This document shows, one piece after another, positions 37,342 to 48,075 of a DNA stretch of 64,000 nucleotides (the stretch's first letter is position 1; the number at the start of each line of letters is the position of its first letter). Position numbers and translations under genes: made by a program. Origin of the DNA: Paragonimus westermani (taxonomy: Eukaryota > Platyhelminthes > Trematoda > Plagiorchiida > Troglotrematidae). The notes below the pieces were generated by a model. The model saw only the letters and a program-made list of their open reading frames with translations, ran no database searches and was not told where the DNA came from. The stretch is taken from assembly GCA_008508345.1 (NCBI GenBank), contig QNGE01000952.1:124001-188000 (forward strand), written 5' to 3'.

Positions 37342-37636
37342 TCAGTCAAAAGTTGAGGTCAGTCGTTGAGGCTTGCGAGGAACAGTAATGGGTGTAACCC
37401 GCGTTGTTTGTGGAGTGGAGTACTTCTCAATAAACCTTTGGGGATAACCATTTTCTATAAGAGTCTCGTGCAGTAACGTCAGTTCACTTTCTAGCTCATC
37501 ATCCGTCGCAATACGTCGAACTCTGTGAAACAAAGTCCTAACGAGGCCACGTTTTTGAGCAATAGGTGTGAAACTCTTAAAGTGTAGGTATTGTCCCGTC
37601 CACGTGGATTTGCGGTAGACACCTCTGGAAAGTGAC
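37342..37636 (-). pseudogene. Penelope-like reverse transcriptase C-terminal fragment, cut by gap
   Basis: On the minus strand, directly leaving the gap, the frame reads GVYRKSTWTGQYLHFKS, then QKRGLVRTLFHRVRRI, a DELESELTLL stretch and ENGYPQRFIEKY. This is the conserved end of the Penelope-like reverse transcriptase, also seen in the copies at 9.0 and 61.5 kb. The segment is free of stops and frameshifts for nearly 100 codons, making it the best preserved of the three copies. The frame ends at 37342 without the expected linker and GIY-YIG domain, so the element is rearranged or truncated there. Its catalytic core would lie in the unsequenced bases upstream. Confidence 0.85.
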
Positions 37637-38543
37637 NNNNNNNNNNNNNNNNNNNNNNNNNNNNNNNNNNNNNNNNNNNNNNNNNNNNNNNNNNNNNNNN
37701 NNNNNNNNNNNNNNNNNNNNNNNNNNNNNNNNNNNNNNNNNNNNNNNNNNNNNNNNNNNNNNNNNNNNNNNNNNNNNNNNNNNNNNNNNNNNNNNNNNNN
37801 NNNNNNNNNNNNNNNNNNNNNNNNNNNNNNNNNNNNNNNNNNNNNNNNNNNNNNNNNNNNNNNNNNNNNNNNNNNNNNNNNNNNNNNNNNNNNNNNNNNN
37901 NNNNNNNNNNNNNNNNNNNNNNNNNNNNNNNNNNNNNNNNNNNNNNNNNNNNNNNNNNNNNNNNNNNNNNNNNNNNNNNNNNNNNNNNNNNNNNNNNNNN
38001 NNNNNNNNNNNNNNNNNNNNNNNNNNNNNNNNNNNNNNNNNNNNNNNNNNNNNNNNNNNNNNNNNNNNNNNNNNNNNNNNNNNNNNNNNNNNNNNNNNNN
38101 NNNNNNNNNNNNNNNNNNNNNNNNNNNNNNNNNNNNNNNNNNNNNNNNNNNNNNNNNNNNNNNNNNNNNNNNNNNNNNNNNNNNNNNNNNNNNNNNNNNN
38201 NNNNNNNNNNNNNNNNNNNNNNNNNNNNNNNNNNNNNNNNNNNNNNNNNNNNNNNNNNNNNNNNNNNNNNNNNNNNNNNNNNNNNNNNNNNNNNNNNNNN
38301 NNNNNNNNNNNNNNNNNNNNNNNNNNNNNNNNNNNNNNNNNNNNNNNNNNNNNNNNNNNNNNNNNNNNNNNNNNNNNNNNNNNNNNNNNNNNNNNNNNNN
38401 NNNNNNNNNNNNNNNNNNNNNNNNNNNNNNNNNNNNNNNNNNNNNNNNNNNNNNNNNNNNNNNNNNNNNNNNNNNNNNNNNNNNNNNNNNNNNNNNNNNN
38501 NNNNNNNNNNNNNNNNNNNNNNNNNNNNNNNNNNNNNNNNNNN
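37637..38543. other. Assembly gap, 907 undetermined bases
   Basis: A run of N. It interrupts a Penelope-like element read on the minus strand. The reading frames spanning it are artefacts of translating N. Confidence 1.
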
Positions 38544-40479
38544 GCATCAAAATTATCAATCAGTTGCATTTTACTGCTTCCGCTTTGGTCACCTGACTGA
38601 CTGTTTCAAATATTTCTAGATTGATTTCGCCTAGCTGCTTGCCCCTTAACTATATAAAGTGTATGTTAATTTCGTAAAAGTAACCGATGAGATGCGAACG
38701 AGATGTCATTGCGCAAGACATCTTAGAAGCTACTATTGGCTTTTTTCAAATTTATCACAGGGTTATTATTCAGATAACGGAAATGTACTCAGCTATCTAC
38801 AATGTCTCCATCGATGTGGATCTCATGTGTAAACCCAACAACCCTGTACGGTGGAGTGAGGAGCAAAAATGGCTTTTATCTGTGTCAACATCTAACCCAA
38901 GTTTAGATGCAGTGATCACAAAATCTGTGATCAGCGGCTGCAATTCTTATTTGCACCGAGCAAGTAGCGCATTACTAGTTACACATACAACAGGATGCGC
39001 ATCGTTGAATTAATCGGCTGGCTTGAACCTCCCAAACATTGAAGATTCCGCAGGCGACTGTCAATGCTGCATTCATTCTGAACACTGGCCTTTGCGTTTA
39101 TGCACTCATAAAAAACCCACCCACGAAAGCCACATCAACAACCAAATTTAAGAGATACTGTACTTTATTAGAAAGAACGACGTTCGACTTAGCTGCTCCA
39201 CTATAGGTCACGTACACTTGACAATCAGCTGCAATTTGCAGTATGTGATAGGTTACGATGGTGTCTGCGGATCGTTACTCGTCCGCTTATGAACCACGGA
39301 CCACAACCGAGGATTCCTTTTTGTCGTAAAGTCCTCTCCAGGCGAAATTACCCGAAATTTGTGCACTAGTGGGGAATGAGACATTTTTCGTCAACAAAGT
39401 TTGGCTACTAAATTTCCAAAAACATTCGGTATCGCTGGCATCTCTCTGCTTAGGGCAAATAGATAGTTTTTTCATATTGAGGGGAGAGTACCCACTTAAA
39501 CAATTTTAACTTCCGATCAAAGCACCTTATTTTATACTATGTCAACCTCTTCGGCTATGAGGGCACATCATTGCCAATTTTTGTTTAACGAAAATATGGA
39601 CTCCACATAAGTTCCGCGTGCCCATAAGATAACGGACCATACTCCCTAGAAGCTAATCAACTCCATTTTGAACTTTGTTCCGGTATCTCTCTCTGCCAGT
39701 TGGTAGTGTAATGCGTGATGCGGTTGAGCAATAAGAGAATTCTCTGGGGAAACAATGTTAAAGTACCTTCAACAGTAAGGCAATATGCGCCACATTCAGA
39801 TCGCACCTTTCTTATGGACGTGATAGAGCTAGATAAGAAAATTAGGAATTTGAAGTCGTATGAACGAACATATGGAAGATAACTTGATGTGATCATTTTC
39901 TCGAACGCATTAAAATGTTTTTTGGTCTCTAATAGGGGGCCATCTTCCAACAAAAACCGTTTTTCGCCTTCTCCAAAGTAATCTTTACAAAATGATTGCT
40001 GTGCGTGCACTTATGTTTAACTTCACCTGCAATATCAACGGTAACGAACAAGGAATGTGAAAGTAACTATGAGATGGGATACCGGTCCTTGAAGACGCTT
40101 GGGTCGGCTTAATCAAAAGTCAAACACTTACAAATACAACTTCGAGGCAACTGATATAACGAAGAACATAGTTCGTAAGGAGTTTTGGTCCCTAATGAGT
40201 AGACATCACTGCCTTACCTAACAAGCACCAAGTTTGTATTGGGTCGTTCGCGGTAAACCCGCACAAAGCGTTCGAACAAATTTAGACAAACAAGTCCAGG
40301 CTTGCAATTAAATTCCTAAACATTCTATGCTAACATGAACACGACAGTGTAACATTTACTTATAAAGCAGTCTACTAACTGGAAGTACGTTCTTTTGAAT
40401 ACTGAGTGCTGACGTTTGAGAAGTAAGCTTGGTAAAAAATAATTTATTTTACAAATATACAAAGGATTTGCATACATGT
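38544..40479. other. No supported gene
   Basis: Frames at 38687-39013 (+, 108 codons) and 39657-40010 (minus, 117 codons) match nothing known and are within chance length. The first begins 143 bp beyond the gap and does not look like Penelope-like sequence. Confidence 0.35.
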
Positions 40480-40725
40480 TTTCGACTCATTCGAGTTCAG
40501 CTCTTGTTACATCACTCAAAATTGATCTTAGCTGTCGCATTTCTACAAATTTCTCATTCAGCCCCTTTACAGAAAAGGCGTGAGCATCGGGTTTCGCCCT
40601 TGTTAGGATTTGTTAATAGTACCTCTTTTTGTCACGACCAGGATTAGAACTCCGACCAGGTCTTCATGAGACAACCGTTTACATTATTGCACCATTGACT
40701 TCCCATTAGGTTCAACTTAAGTAAC
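40480..40725 (-). mobile_element. tRNA-derived SINE copy
   Basis: On the minus strand: a head with GTCAATGGTGCAATAATG (A-box-like) and GGAGTTCTAATCCTGG (B-box-like), then a GTCGTGAC block. The hammerhead position has lost the first core box (TTAACAA in place of CTGATGA) but keeps TCCTAACAAGG and GAAACCCG. The body shares AAAGGGGCTGAATGAG and a TGCGACAGCT block with the 28140-28380 copy. This copy best shows the full block order. The ends are approximate. Confidence 0.6.
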
Positions 40726-41289
40726 CCACGCTAAAGCACGACCGCATTTTCCCGCGAATAATGCTTAGCATTTTGTTAACTTACCTTGTCTTTCTCGGGT
40801 AAAATAACGGCCAGATTTCCAACTATAATATATAAGACTGTATGGGCTAATGCAGTGCGAACATCCATAGTTGCGACATACGTTTAGTTAAAACCTGACT
40901 ATTTATTCCTCATATAGATTACAACGTTAACTTTAGAAGACATACGCATGAACCTATCTCAAGCTGTAATTATCTTTTACCCTGGTGCCGAATAATGATT
41001 TCAAAGGAAACCCTGCATAAACGCGGTAAGTTTGCATAGCAATATTAGCTTGGATTCAGTGGGAACTAAGCATTTCAGTGTTATGTTATTACACTTGGTC
41101 ACGATTCACTCAACTGAATCAGTTCATAACCAGATGCAACATTCCATTTAGTTCGATCTCACCTGTATACTAGACGATACTTTTCCGATTAAATGTCGAG
41201 GAAGTTTCATGTGCTTGGCTAGATTCGTTTCATTGGCTTTCACGTCAACCAATGCATTCTATCTGGGATCTGGAAGCAAATAATGTGTA
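40726..41289. other. No supported gene
   Basis: Nothing was recognised between two SINE copies. Confidence 0.4.
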
Positions 41290-41400
41290 ATTAGACCAGC
41301 GGTAGCCTAATGGAATATTGACCGTGGGTTCTATGAACCACACTTGCCAGTTCGTTGAGATAGACAGTATAGATAGTGGGTTGGGATTCGGTAATGATTT
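41290..41400 (+). mobile_element. tRNA-derived SINE fragment
   Basis: The + strand reads GCGGTAGCCTAATGG (A-box-like), then GACCGTGGGTTCTATGAACC and CCAGTTCGTTGAGATAGACAG. This aligns with the head and the first block after the B-box of the minus-strand copies. The hammerhead position is too decayed to recognise. It is in the opposite orientation to most other copies. Confidence 0.35.
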
Positions 41401-44400
41401 AACCATTTAACATAAAGACGAGTCCAGTGGACCTAATGTTGACAGCCTCATTACCCACAATCGCATCTGTTTTTCAACACTGTGCGGTCGATAAAGTCAA
41501 CCACACGACTGCTCTCTCGTGTGGGTTTTGAAACCGTCGTTTGGACAATGGCGCGCGCGCACACAATTGATTGAACACACGTATAGGCGCTTACGTAGAC
41601 TTATCCAAAATACACATATGCACCACTCAAAATAGTGGCCTCACGTGTCAGTAAAAATCAGTCTGTTGAATAGTATGAACATTTTAGTTATCGATTGCTT
41701 AGCATACTTTACTATATGAAACAGGTGTAGTTACTAGGACACAGATACCTGAAATCGCTTTGTCAGTAGCACTGAAAGGTTTAAGTGAATTCTCCACTTC
41801 AATTGACGTATATCTAGTTCTTATTGGTTTTGACAATTTTTGATTGTGGATTTACAGAATGTTGATTATACCAACAATCATTTAGGTAAACAATTGACAG
41901 CTCAACATCAAATGTTTCGGTTTGAACGATGCTGAAACCTAGCTAAAAAAAGTCGGCTTCAAATCTGACACGATAAGATGGTAGTAATCAGGTGATAACT
42001 TGGCCTTAATCTCATGGCTTAAATAAAGTAGGTTAAGAAGCTTTCTTTGTTGGTTAAATACAGCAATGAAAGTTCCCTCAGCCACCTCGAACCTTCTGCT
42101 CTTTACTTGCCGACTAAAATCAGTTACCTTAAAGGAATCAGTTGAATAAAGTCTTCCTGAAAATCTACTGTGCTTACTGTACTGGATTTTGTCAAGGCTG
42201 GTATTGAGTGGTCTTTACCACATGCAAAACACCAGCGTCTAGAACGGTTTGTTTATCAGATCATAAGGAGTTTTTTCCACTTTCGATTCCACAGGTATCT
42301 GTCCAACCGAAAATAGTCACACAAATGATTTTGGTCTCCGGTTCTGGCATCTTTACGTACGAAATTATTTCAATAAATAAATATATATATATCCGGAGTG
42401 TCTGAAACTACCAATTACTTCGTCTGACCTTGAGGAATTTTCACTTCTGAAATAAAACATCGTAAATAAATTCATTGATCGATTACTGCCGACTCCTTCA
42501 GATATTTCTGTCTGAGTAATTGCAATACCCTACAACTATCTATCTCCGCACTCTTACTACTACAAAACAGTATTTACCTGGGCGAGCAGATATTCAGAGA
42601 GGATACTACCTTGACTCTGCAAACGATAGGAATTTCAGAGCGCAACACTCAATAAGTTTCATCCCTTTACTTCAAATCATTTTGTATTGTAATTGACTTC
42701 GAGAAAACGGAATGGTTCTGCTCTGTTCCAGGTAATTTTTAGTTCCATATTGTAGTGGTTTATCCTGAGATGGATGCATATCTGAGATTCGTTTGCACCG
42801 GTCAACTCAGCAGCCCAACAAGCACTTAATGATGGCCTTGGTTGTAAGCCTCTTAAGATCCTAGGTTGGACCTTGAGAACATGGACTACGTTTACCCTGT
42901 ACAGTCGACGATGGAGTGGAACTCAGATTACGTAAACAACTACCCTTATCCTACCTCTCTTGGCTTTGAGGGTGAGACGGAGGGACGCACGTCGTTGCTC
43001 TACTGAAACACCAACATCTGTATGTTACTCTTCCTAATTGATAAGCAGGTCTTCTGCGGCTGGATACTTACACAGTGCGATAGTGTAATATCCAGCTAGT
43101 AAAAGTTACCTCAGTTTGAAGACAATAATGGGAGTTATCTAACCGAATTAAGGCAAAAGTCAGCGATCCACACAACGTAAGGCGTTGAACGTTTCAAAAT
43201 GGAAGAATGTGGTAAGCGTTGACAAACTGTTGAAGTTGACTGTAGCCGAAGCAGCCCACACCAGGGGAAGCCTACTTATTATATTGAGAACATGTGTCAT
43301 AGTGCGTCTAGATTCCGCCATATTTCAGTGGGGTTTACGCACTTTCTTGTGTGAAATGATCGCCACTCGATTGGATCGTGTGATAGGTGAGAAGTAAGTC
43401 GATCAGAATTATCATAATTAAAGGCAAGTTTGTGTTCAAGCCTTTCAAAGTAGTGCTCACCAACTCCTGACATATGAGAATAATCGTATAGAGAAAAACT
43501 GCCCACTCTCGCGGCGATATCTGGTTGACATCCGTTGTGAGAAGATAGGCAGGATCTAAGAATTCCGAAGTCCGTGCGCGCAAGGGAGTGCTTTAATGGT
43601 CAGAACGTATATGGTGTTCGTGGTTGACGGTACCCGGGTTTGCAGCAAACTGCAAAAAAGTCTGGAGACAAAAGACCCTTGTGCATTCGAACTGACGGTA
43701 GGCTCCGCGCAGGCCACCCGTATTTTAGTCTGCAAACTTCATGTTTAATAGAAACACTGAAGACGCATGGACATTAAAGAGACGTTTATTTGTTTCTGAG
43801 GCGAGTATTCATTGTTGTCTGTAGTGTTACGGTGTAACAGTGAAGAGTTCGTAATTTCAAAACAACTTGTGAACAATCGGTAGTTTGTTTTATTGATGAC
43901 GTTCACATCAACCGTGCTTTCTGTCTTCTTTAATTGGGTTTGGGAGGCCCTGGATATCGTTCTTGTAGTCTTGTTAGATCGGCACGAGTTGTGAACGGTT
44001 GTGGGACCTTCGAACAAATTTCAATCAACTCTTGATGCTACGCGCATCCGCTTATCTGAGTTAGTACGTGCCTATGGTAGTGGTCAGGGAAAATGTCAGA
44101 ATGGATGAAAATGTCAATGGTTGAACTTCGAGGTTTCAGATTTCAGTTCATTGAGCAATACCACACTTTTGAATGCATGCAACCTGCTGAAATCTACCCT
44201 GGTGAACGTCTTATCAATAAGGCTACAAGGAATCTTCCCTAAAAAAAGCATTTCTGCATTTATTAAGATCCCTTACAAGATGTGGTATTGTTGGAACAAC
44301 CGAATCTCAGCCATTAGTACTTCCAATCTAAACTGATAAAATGTTCAGAGACGTCATTGAGAACGATGGTTACCTCATTCGTCAGTTCCACTACAGGTAG

Positions 44401-44479
44401 TAGTTCACACTTTCTTTCTTCTGAAGATTTTACGAGGGCTGCGCACTTCAGGTTAACACTCATAGTGTACACATCATAT
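41401..44479. other. No supported gene; small simple repeats
   Basis: Contains a short GC-alternating run followed by CACACA near 41550 and an (AT)6 tract at 42381-42392. Frames at 42208-42405, 43185-43397, 43335-43583 and 43745-44017 are unmatched. Confidence 0.4.
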
Positions 44480-45030
44480 TGTAGCCAGAAGGCATCCAAT
44501 AAAGCACAATCTTTATTGTCCGAATCGCCAGTCACATGCAACGCGCGCTCTCTCGCTAATGAGTCATAATTCCAACCCGCAAAACCCCCCACCCCACCCC
44601 CCGCTTTCCGTTCACACGTCGTGTGCACTTCTGACCTGTTTACGTGCGTGATCGGCGCCTTCTATCGGCGGGGGGGGGGGGTTCCGCTTGCCATTCCTCG
44701 TCTGTTTGTCCGATTTCCTTGTGCGATGGCTCGTCCGGCAGCTCGTGCTGTCCGCCATCCACCCAATGTTGGCCCTGACCGTATTCCAACATCGTGTCGA
44801 GATGTTCCTCTAAATGTTGGAAAAACCACGCCTCCGATCCGGCCGTCAGTCGTATTTCGCCTACCCTGCCTCGCCCGTTGGTCCGATCCAGTCGAGCGAT
44901 GAGTCATCCGGCCGCCCACATTGTTCTTGATCCGATCGCAGCAGGCTTTTGAACGTACCCCCCTCCCCCGCGTTGAGGTATTCGGCCGAGCGTTCGAAAA
45001 CTCGCACCTCCGACCTGACAATCCACCACA
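44480..45030 (-). mobile_element. Solo LTR, 551 bp, with 4-bp target duplication ATAT
   Basis: Read on the minus strand it starts TGTGGTGGATTGTCAGG and ends CTTCTGGCTACA, the TG...CA termini expected of an LTR. It is flanked by ATAT on both sides (44476-44479 and 45031-45034), a 4-bp target duplication. The poly(A)-signal hairpin is at 44497-44518, near the 3' end in element orientation, so the bulk is U3. It contains a C-rich run (44585-44602) and 12 consecutive G (44670-44681). No gag or pol adjoins either edge, so this is a solo LTR left by recombination. A 4-bp duplication fits Ty3/gypsy-type flatworm elements, though the clade cannot be set from an LTR alone. The sense strand is open for about 150 codons (see findings). 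Confidence 0.88.
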
Positions 45031-47644
45031 ATATGAACTGTCGAATTTGTTTGTTTCGCAAATTTGAACGCTCTTCTCACGTTTAAGCACACAACTCCAG
45101 GTTTTTTCATTCAATTTACGTTATGACCTCTTTGTCTCAGTGAACTAGCCAGGGTGTCGCTTGTTAGCTTTGCCCATTTAACGGTGAATGTCCGACGACT
45201 GTTTCAACTTAGACGCATGTTAACCGTTCTGTATAGCAATGTTTTCCATTTAATGAACAAAGTGTGTTTTCAGGCAATACACGCTTCGCTTAGTTAGATA
45301 CCGGACTTGTTCTTATCCTGCAGACGAACGAATTTGGCTTCAGTTCATCATACATTGTGACCAATCAGTCACAGACACAGGAAAATTTGAACACCTGTTT
45401 GCATCTTTTGTGACGACAGATAGGTGGACTGTGAATAAACCCTTGTTTTTCACAGTGATCAGTGGCACTGTGTTTGAGGTTGACCAACCATCAGAGGGGT
45501 ATCCAATGTTACACCGACCAGCTTCGTTTGGTTCTTTCTGTAACTAAATGAATGCGTACTAATGAAGTCTGCAGCAGTCATTACGAAAACATTGTGGTGT
45601 TTTGTTATGATCAGCAAAGTTCTCCATCACGATGACTACTCTTTTGCTGCTGTTGCTTATGTGGATGTGACATGAGCGTGACAATTGATCGTCATACTTC
45701 AACTTACTGCAGCAGAATTGACGAATCATGCCTTTTTCTCCTTGATCCCCGAGCAGTATTTTCATCCTGCTTATGGGGTTATTGTTATAGGCTCTATAAG
45801 TTTATTAAAGCGTACGCTCTGTGACTTGTCAACATTTTTTATCTTCTGATCAAATATCACAAACAATACGTTGATTATGTGTGAACTAATTGCTTTTCTC
45901 GGAGTTCTTTTACACTGAATATCAACGACAGCTACGCGGAAGTGATTTCTGCGAGTACACGTGTGATCAGAATGTATAAAAAGAATGCCTTGCCCAGTCG
46001 TCAGCCCTTAGTTCGTGATGATTTTCGGCGCTTCAAAAAATGATAGAAAAATCCGTTTGGTACCCGATTGTCTGCAGGAGGTATTACTGTACAGCACAGA
46101 AGCATACAAATCTACCTTTTAAGCTACACTCCAGATTTCTCTTAAGTCTGCTCATAAACCATCACTTCACCTGACGGTTATGACGAAATAGTAGGCCAGA
46201 TAGTGCAATTACGCCAATTGAACTCGCAGCTACTTACTGGCCCAAAATATCCGGTTTTCAATGGGTGAAAAAAACTTGGTCCCTTTTTGTGTGCTGGAAT
46301 TCACGAGCAGTTGATTGTGTGCTCATGTGATACTTAGTATGGGTCAGGTTTTGAACACGGTTTGGTGAGCAATGTAATATTCAAGTATTTTCACACGGTA
46401 AACAAGCAATCACCACAGGGGATGAAAATTGTTGAAAACCTATCGTTTAAATAATTGAATCAAAATGACAAAGCTGGTGGCAGTGAACAATATCGACTTT
46501 GTTGGGTTTCCGTGGCATTTTACAGTTAAGAAACCGAGTAGAACAATGGTGTTTCAGAAATGTCAACGGTTTTGTTAGTTTCACGGAATCATTCCTCAAA
46601 CACCTGGTATCACTAAGGTGCTCTTTATAACAGTTTTGGTACTGCGTGTGAGTACCAGTCTAATCGAAGCAATGTGCGTGTTGCATCGATAAGTACATCC
46701 AGTTTGGTTACAAATGACCAAAATGGGTGAAATATTTCACCTAGGCTTCCCTTGTAAGTTTGATTTGCACATAGCTGTCACTTAAAAGCATAAACTTGCA
46801 ACGTTATGAGCTGTCGGAATTACCGTTCAAGATAACCCAGGAAACAACAAGTGATAACAGCGCGATGTTCCCTACTGGTGAACACTGATCAGAGAAGTAC
46901 CCACTTCCGTTTCGACATAACAGGAGAAAGCTGCTTTCAAACTTATGGCTTACATAACTGTCCTGCCAGTTCTTGCAAACTATTGTAGACTCCGAATCCG
47001 AAACCGAAACCATACTCTTTCTATTAGCATGGGTCTGTTTGGCCTTACTAATACTATTCGAACATTATTGTTGGGAAAACAAAAACCCATAATTTAAAAA
47101 GTTGTAGTCTTTTGCGATTTCTCGGTGTAAGCCTAACTAAGCAAACCTTGATGGTCGAACATGAAAAACCTGTATGGCTATTTCTTGGTGGTGTGCCGCT
47201 GAATGGTAGTTTTGTCTAATGCACGATGCGTTCAAAATGTATGGTGTTAAGTGGTGTTCAGCCTTGGTGAGGTGTTGCATTGGAGACATGAATAGTCTAG
47301 CTGACTAGCATTCCTTTGACGGTCTACATACTAGTTTGAGAAAATATATGGAGACAGGCAGATGTGCAAATGTTTTAAAAATGGTAATACCGTACTGTCC
47401 TGTTCGCACAACCACAATGAGAAGCGTGTTAAATGCAATAGCGGAGTAGTGTGCACCACACAGAATATGAAGGTTCGCACACTACCACAATGAGTCGGTT
47501 ACACTGTACGTGAAACACGAGCTGTGTGCTCCAGTAGACCTCGTCGACTAAAAACCAACGAGAAACTGAGTTACTTCACAGTAGACAGGAATCACAAGAA
47601 TGGTCACCACTGTTTTCCACCCTACCTCTAACTAACTCACCCGG
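45031..47644. other. No supported gene
   Basis: Frames at 45559-45765 and 46804-47013 (both minus) are short and unmatched. No repeats were recognised. Confidence 0.4.
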
Positions 47645-47690
47645 ATTTAGCCTGACGAACTAACAGGGTAAAACTAGCCATTCGTCGCAG
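47645..47690 (+). ncRNA. Isolated hammerhead-like unit, decayed
   Basis: ATTTAGC then CTGACGA (47652-47658), nine variable bases, then GTAAAAC, TAGCC and ATTCG. The spacing and the blocks TTTAGC, CTGAYGA, GTAAA and AGC..TTCG match the minus-strand reading of the left arm of the fold-back unit at 328-599. No inverted partner or flanking duplication was found. It is probably a solitary decayed relative, but the match is short. Confidence 0.3.
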
Positions 47691-47974
47691 AAATTACTAG
47701 TCTCAGTTGTTACTGGCAATATTGAATGAATACAAAGAAATTTGGGAGGATATGAGTTAAAAGTGTTCACAGGTGATAATAATCTTGGTTTGCATGCAAA
47801 AGCACTAATCCATTGATTTCCGAAGAAACTATAAACGCACAGCTATCTTTGACCAAATCTTATCAGGAGTGTGTACGCGCGTCTCCCGCCAATACAACCG
47901 GGCATCCTGGAAACCACTCACACATAACTGAAGTTGAAGGCCGAGATATAAATTTTTGTTCATGTTTAATCAGG

Positions 47975-48075
47975 CATCAGCATCTTTCTACCCAAACCGC
48001 TCACGTCACAGAGAGGTGGTGTGGGATTCAAATTCTAATCCAGAGCTAGATATGCATAGTTAACTGAATACTGAC
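47975..48075 (+). mobile_element. Possible tRNA-derived SINE fragment
   Basis: The + strand reads ATTCAAATTCTAATCCAGAG then AGATATGCATAG and an ACTGAAT stretch. This corresponds to the B-box, GATATGCACTA and core positions of the SINE copies. The head upstream is not recognisable. Low confidence. Confidence 0.25.

Noticed and set aside
37342..38600. Long reading frames of 322-405 codons across this interval
   Set aside because: They consist mainly of undetermined bases read as X; only the Penelope-like tail at 37342-37636 is real sequence.
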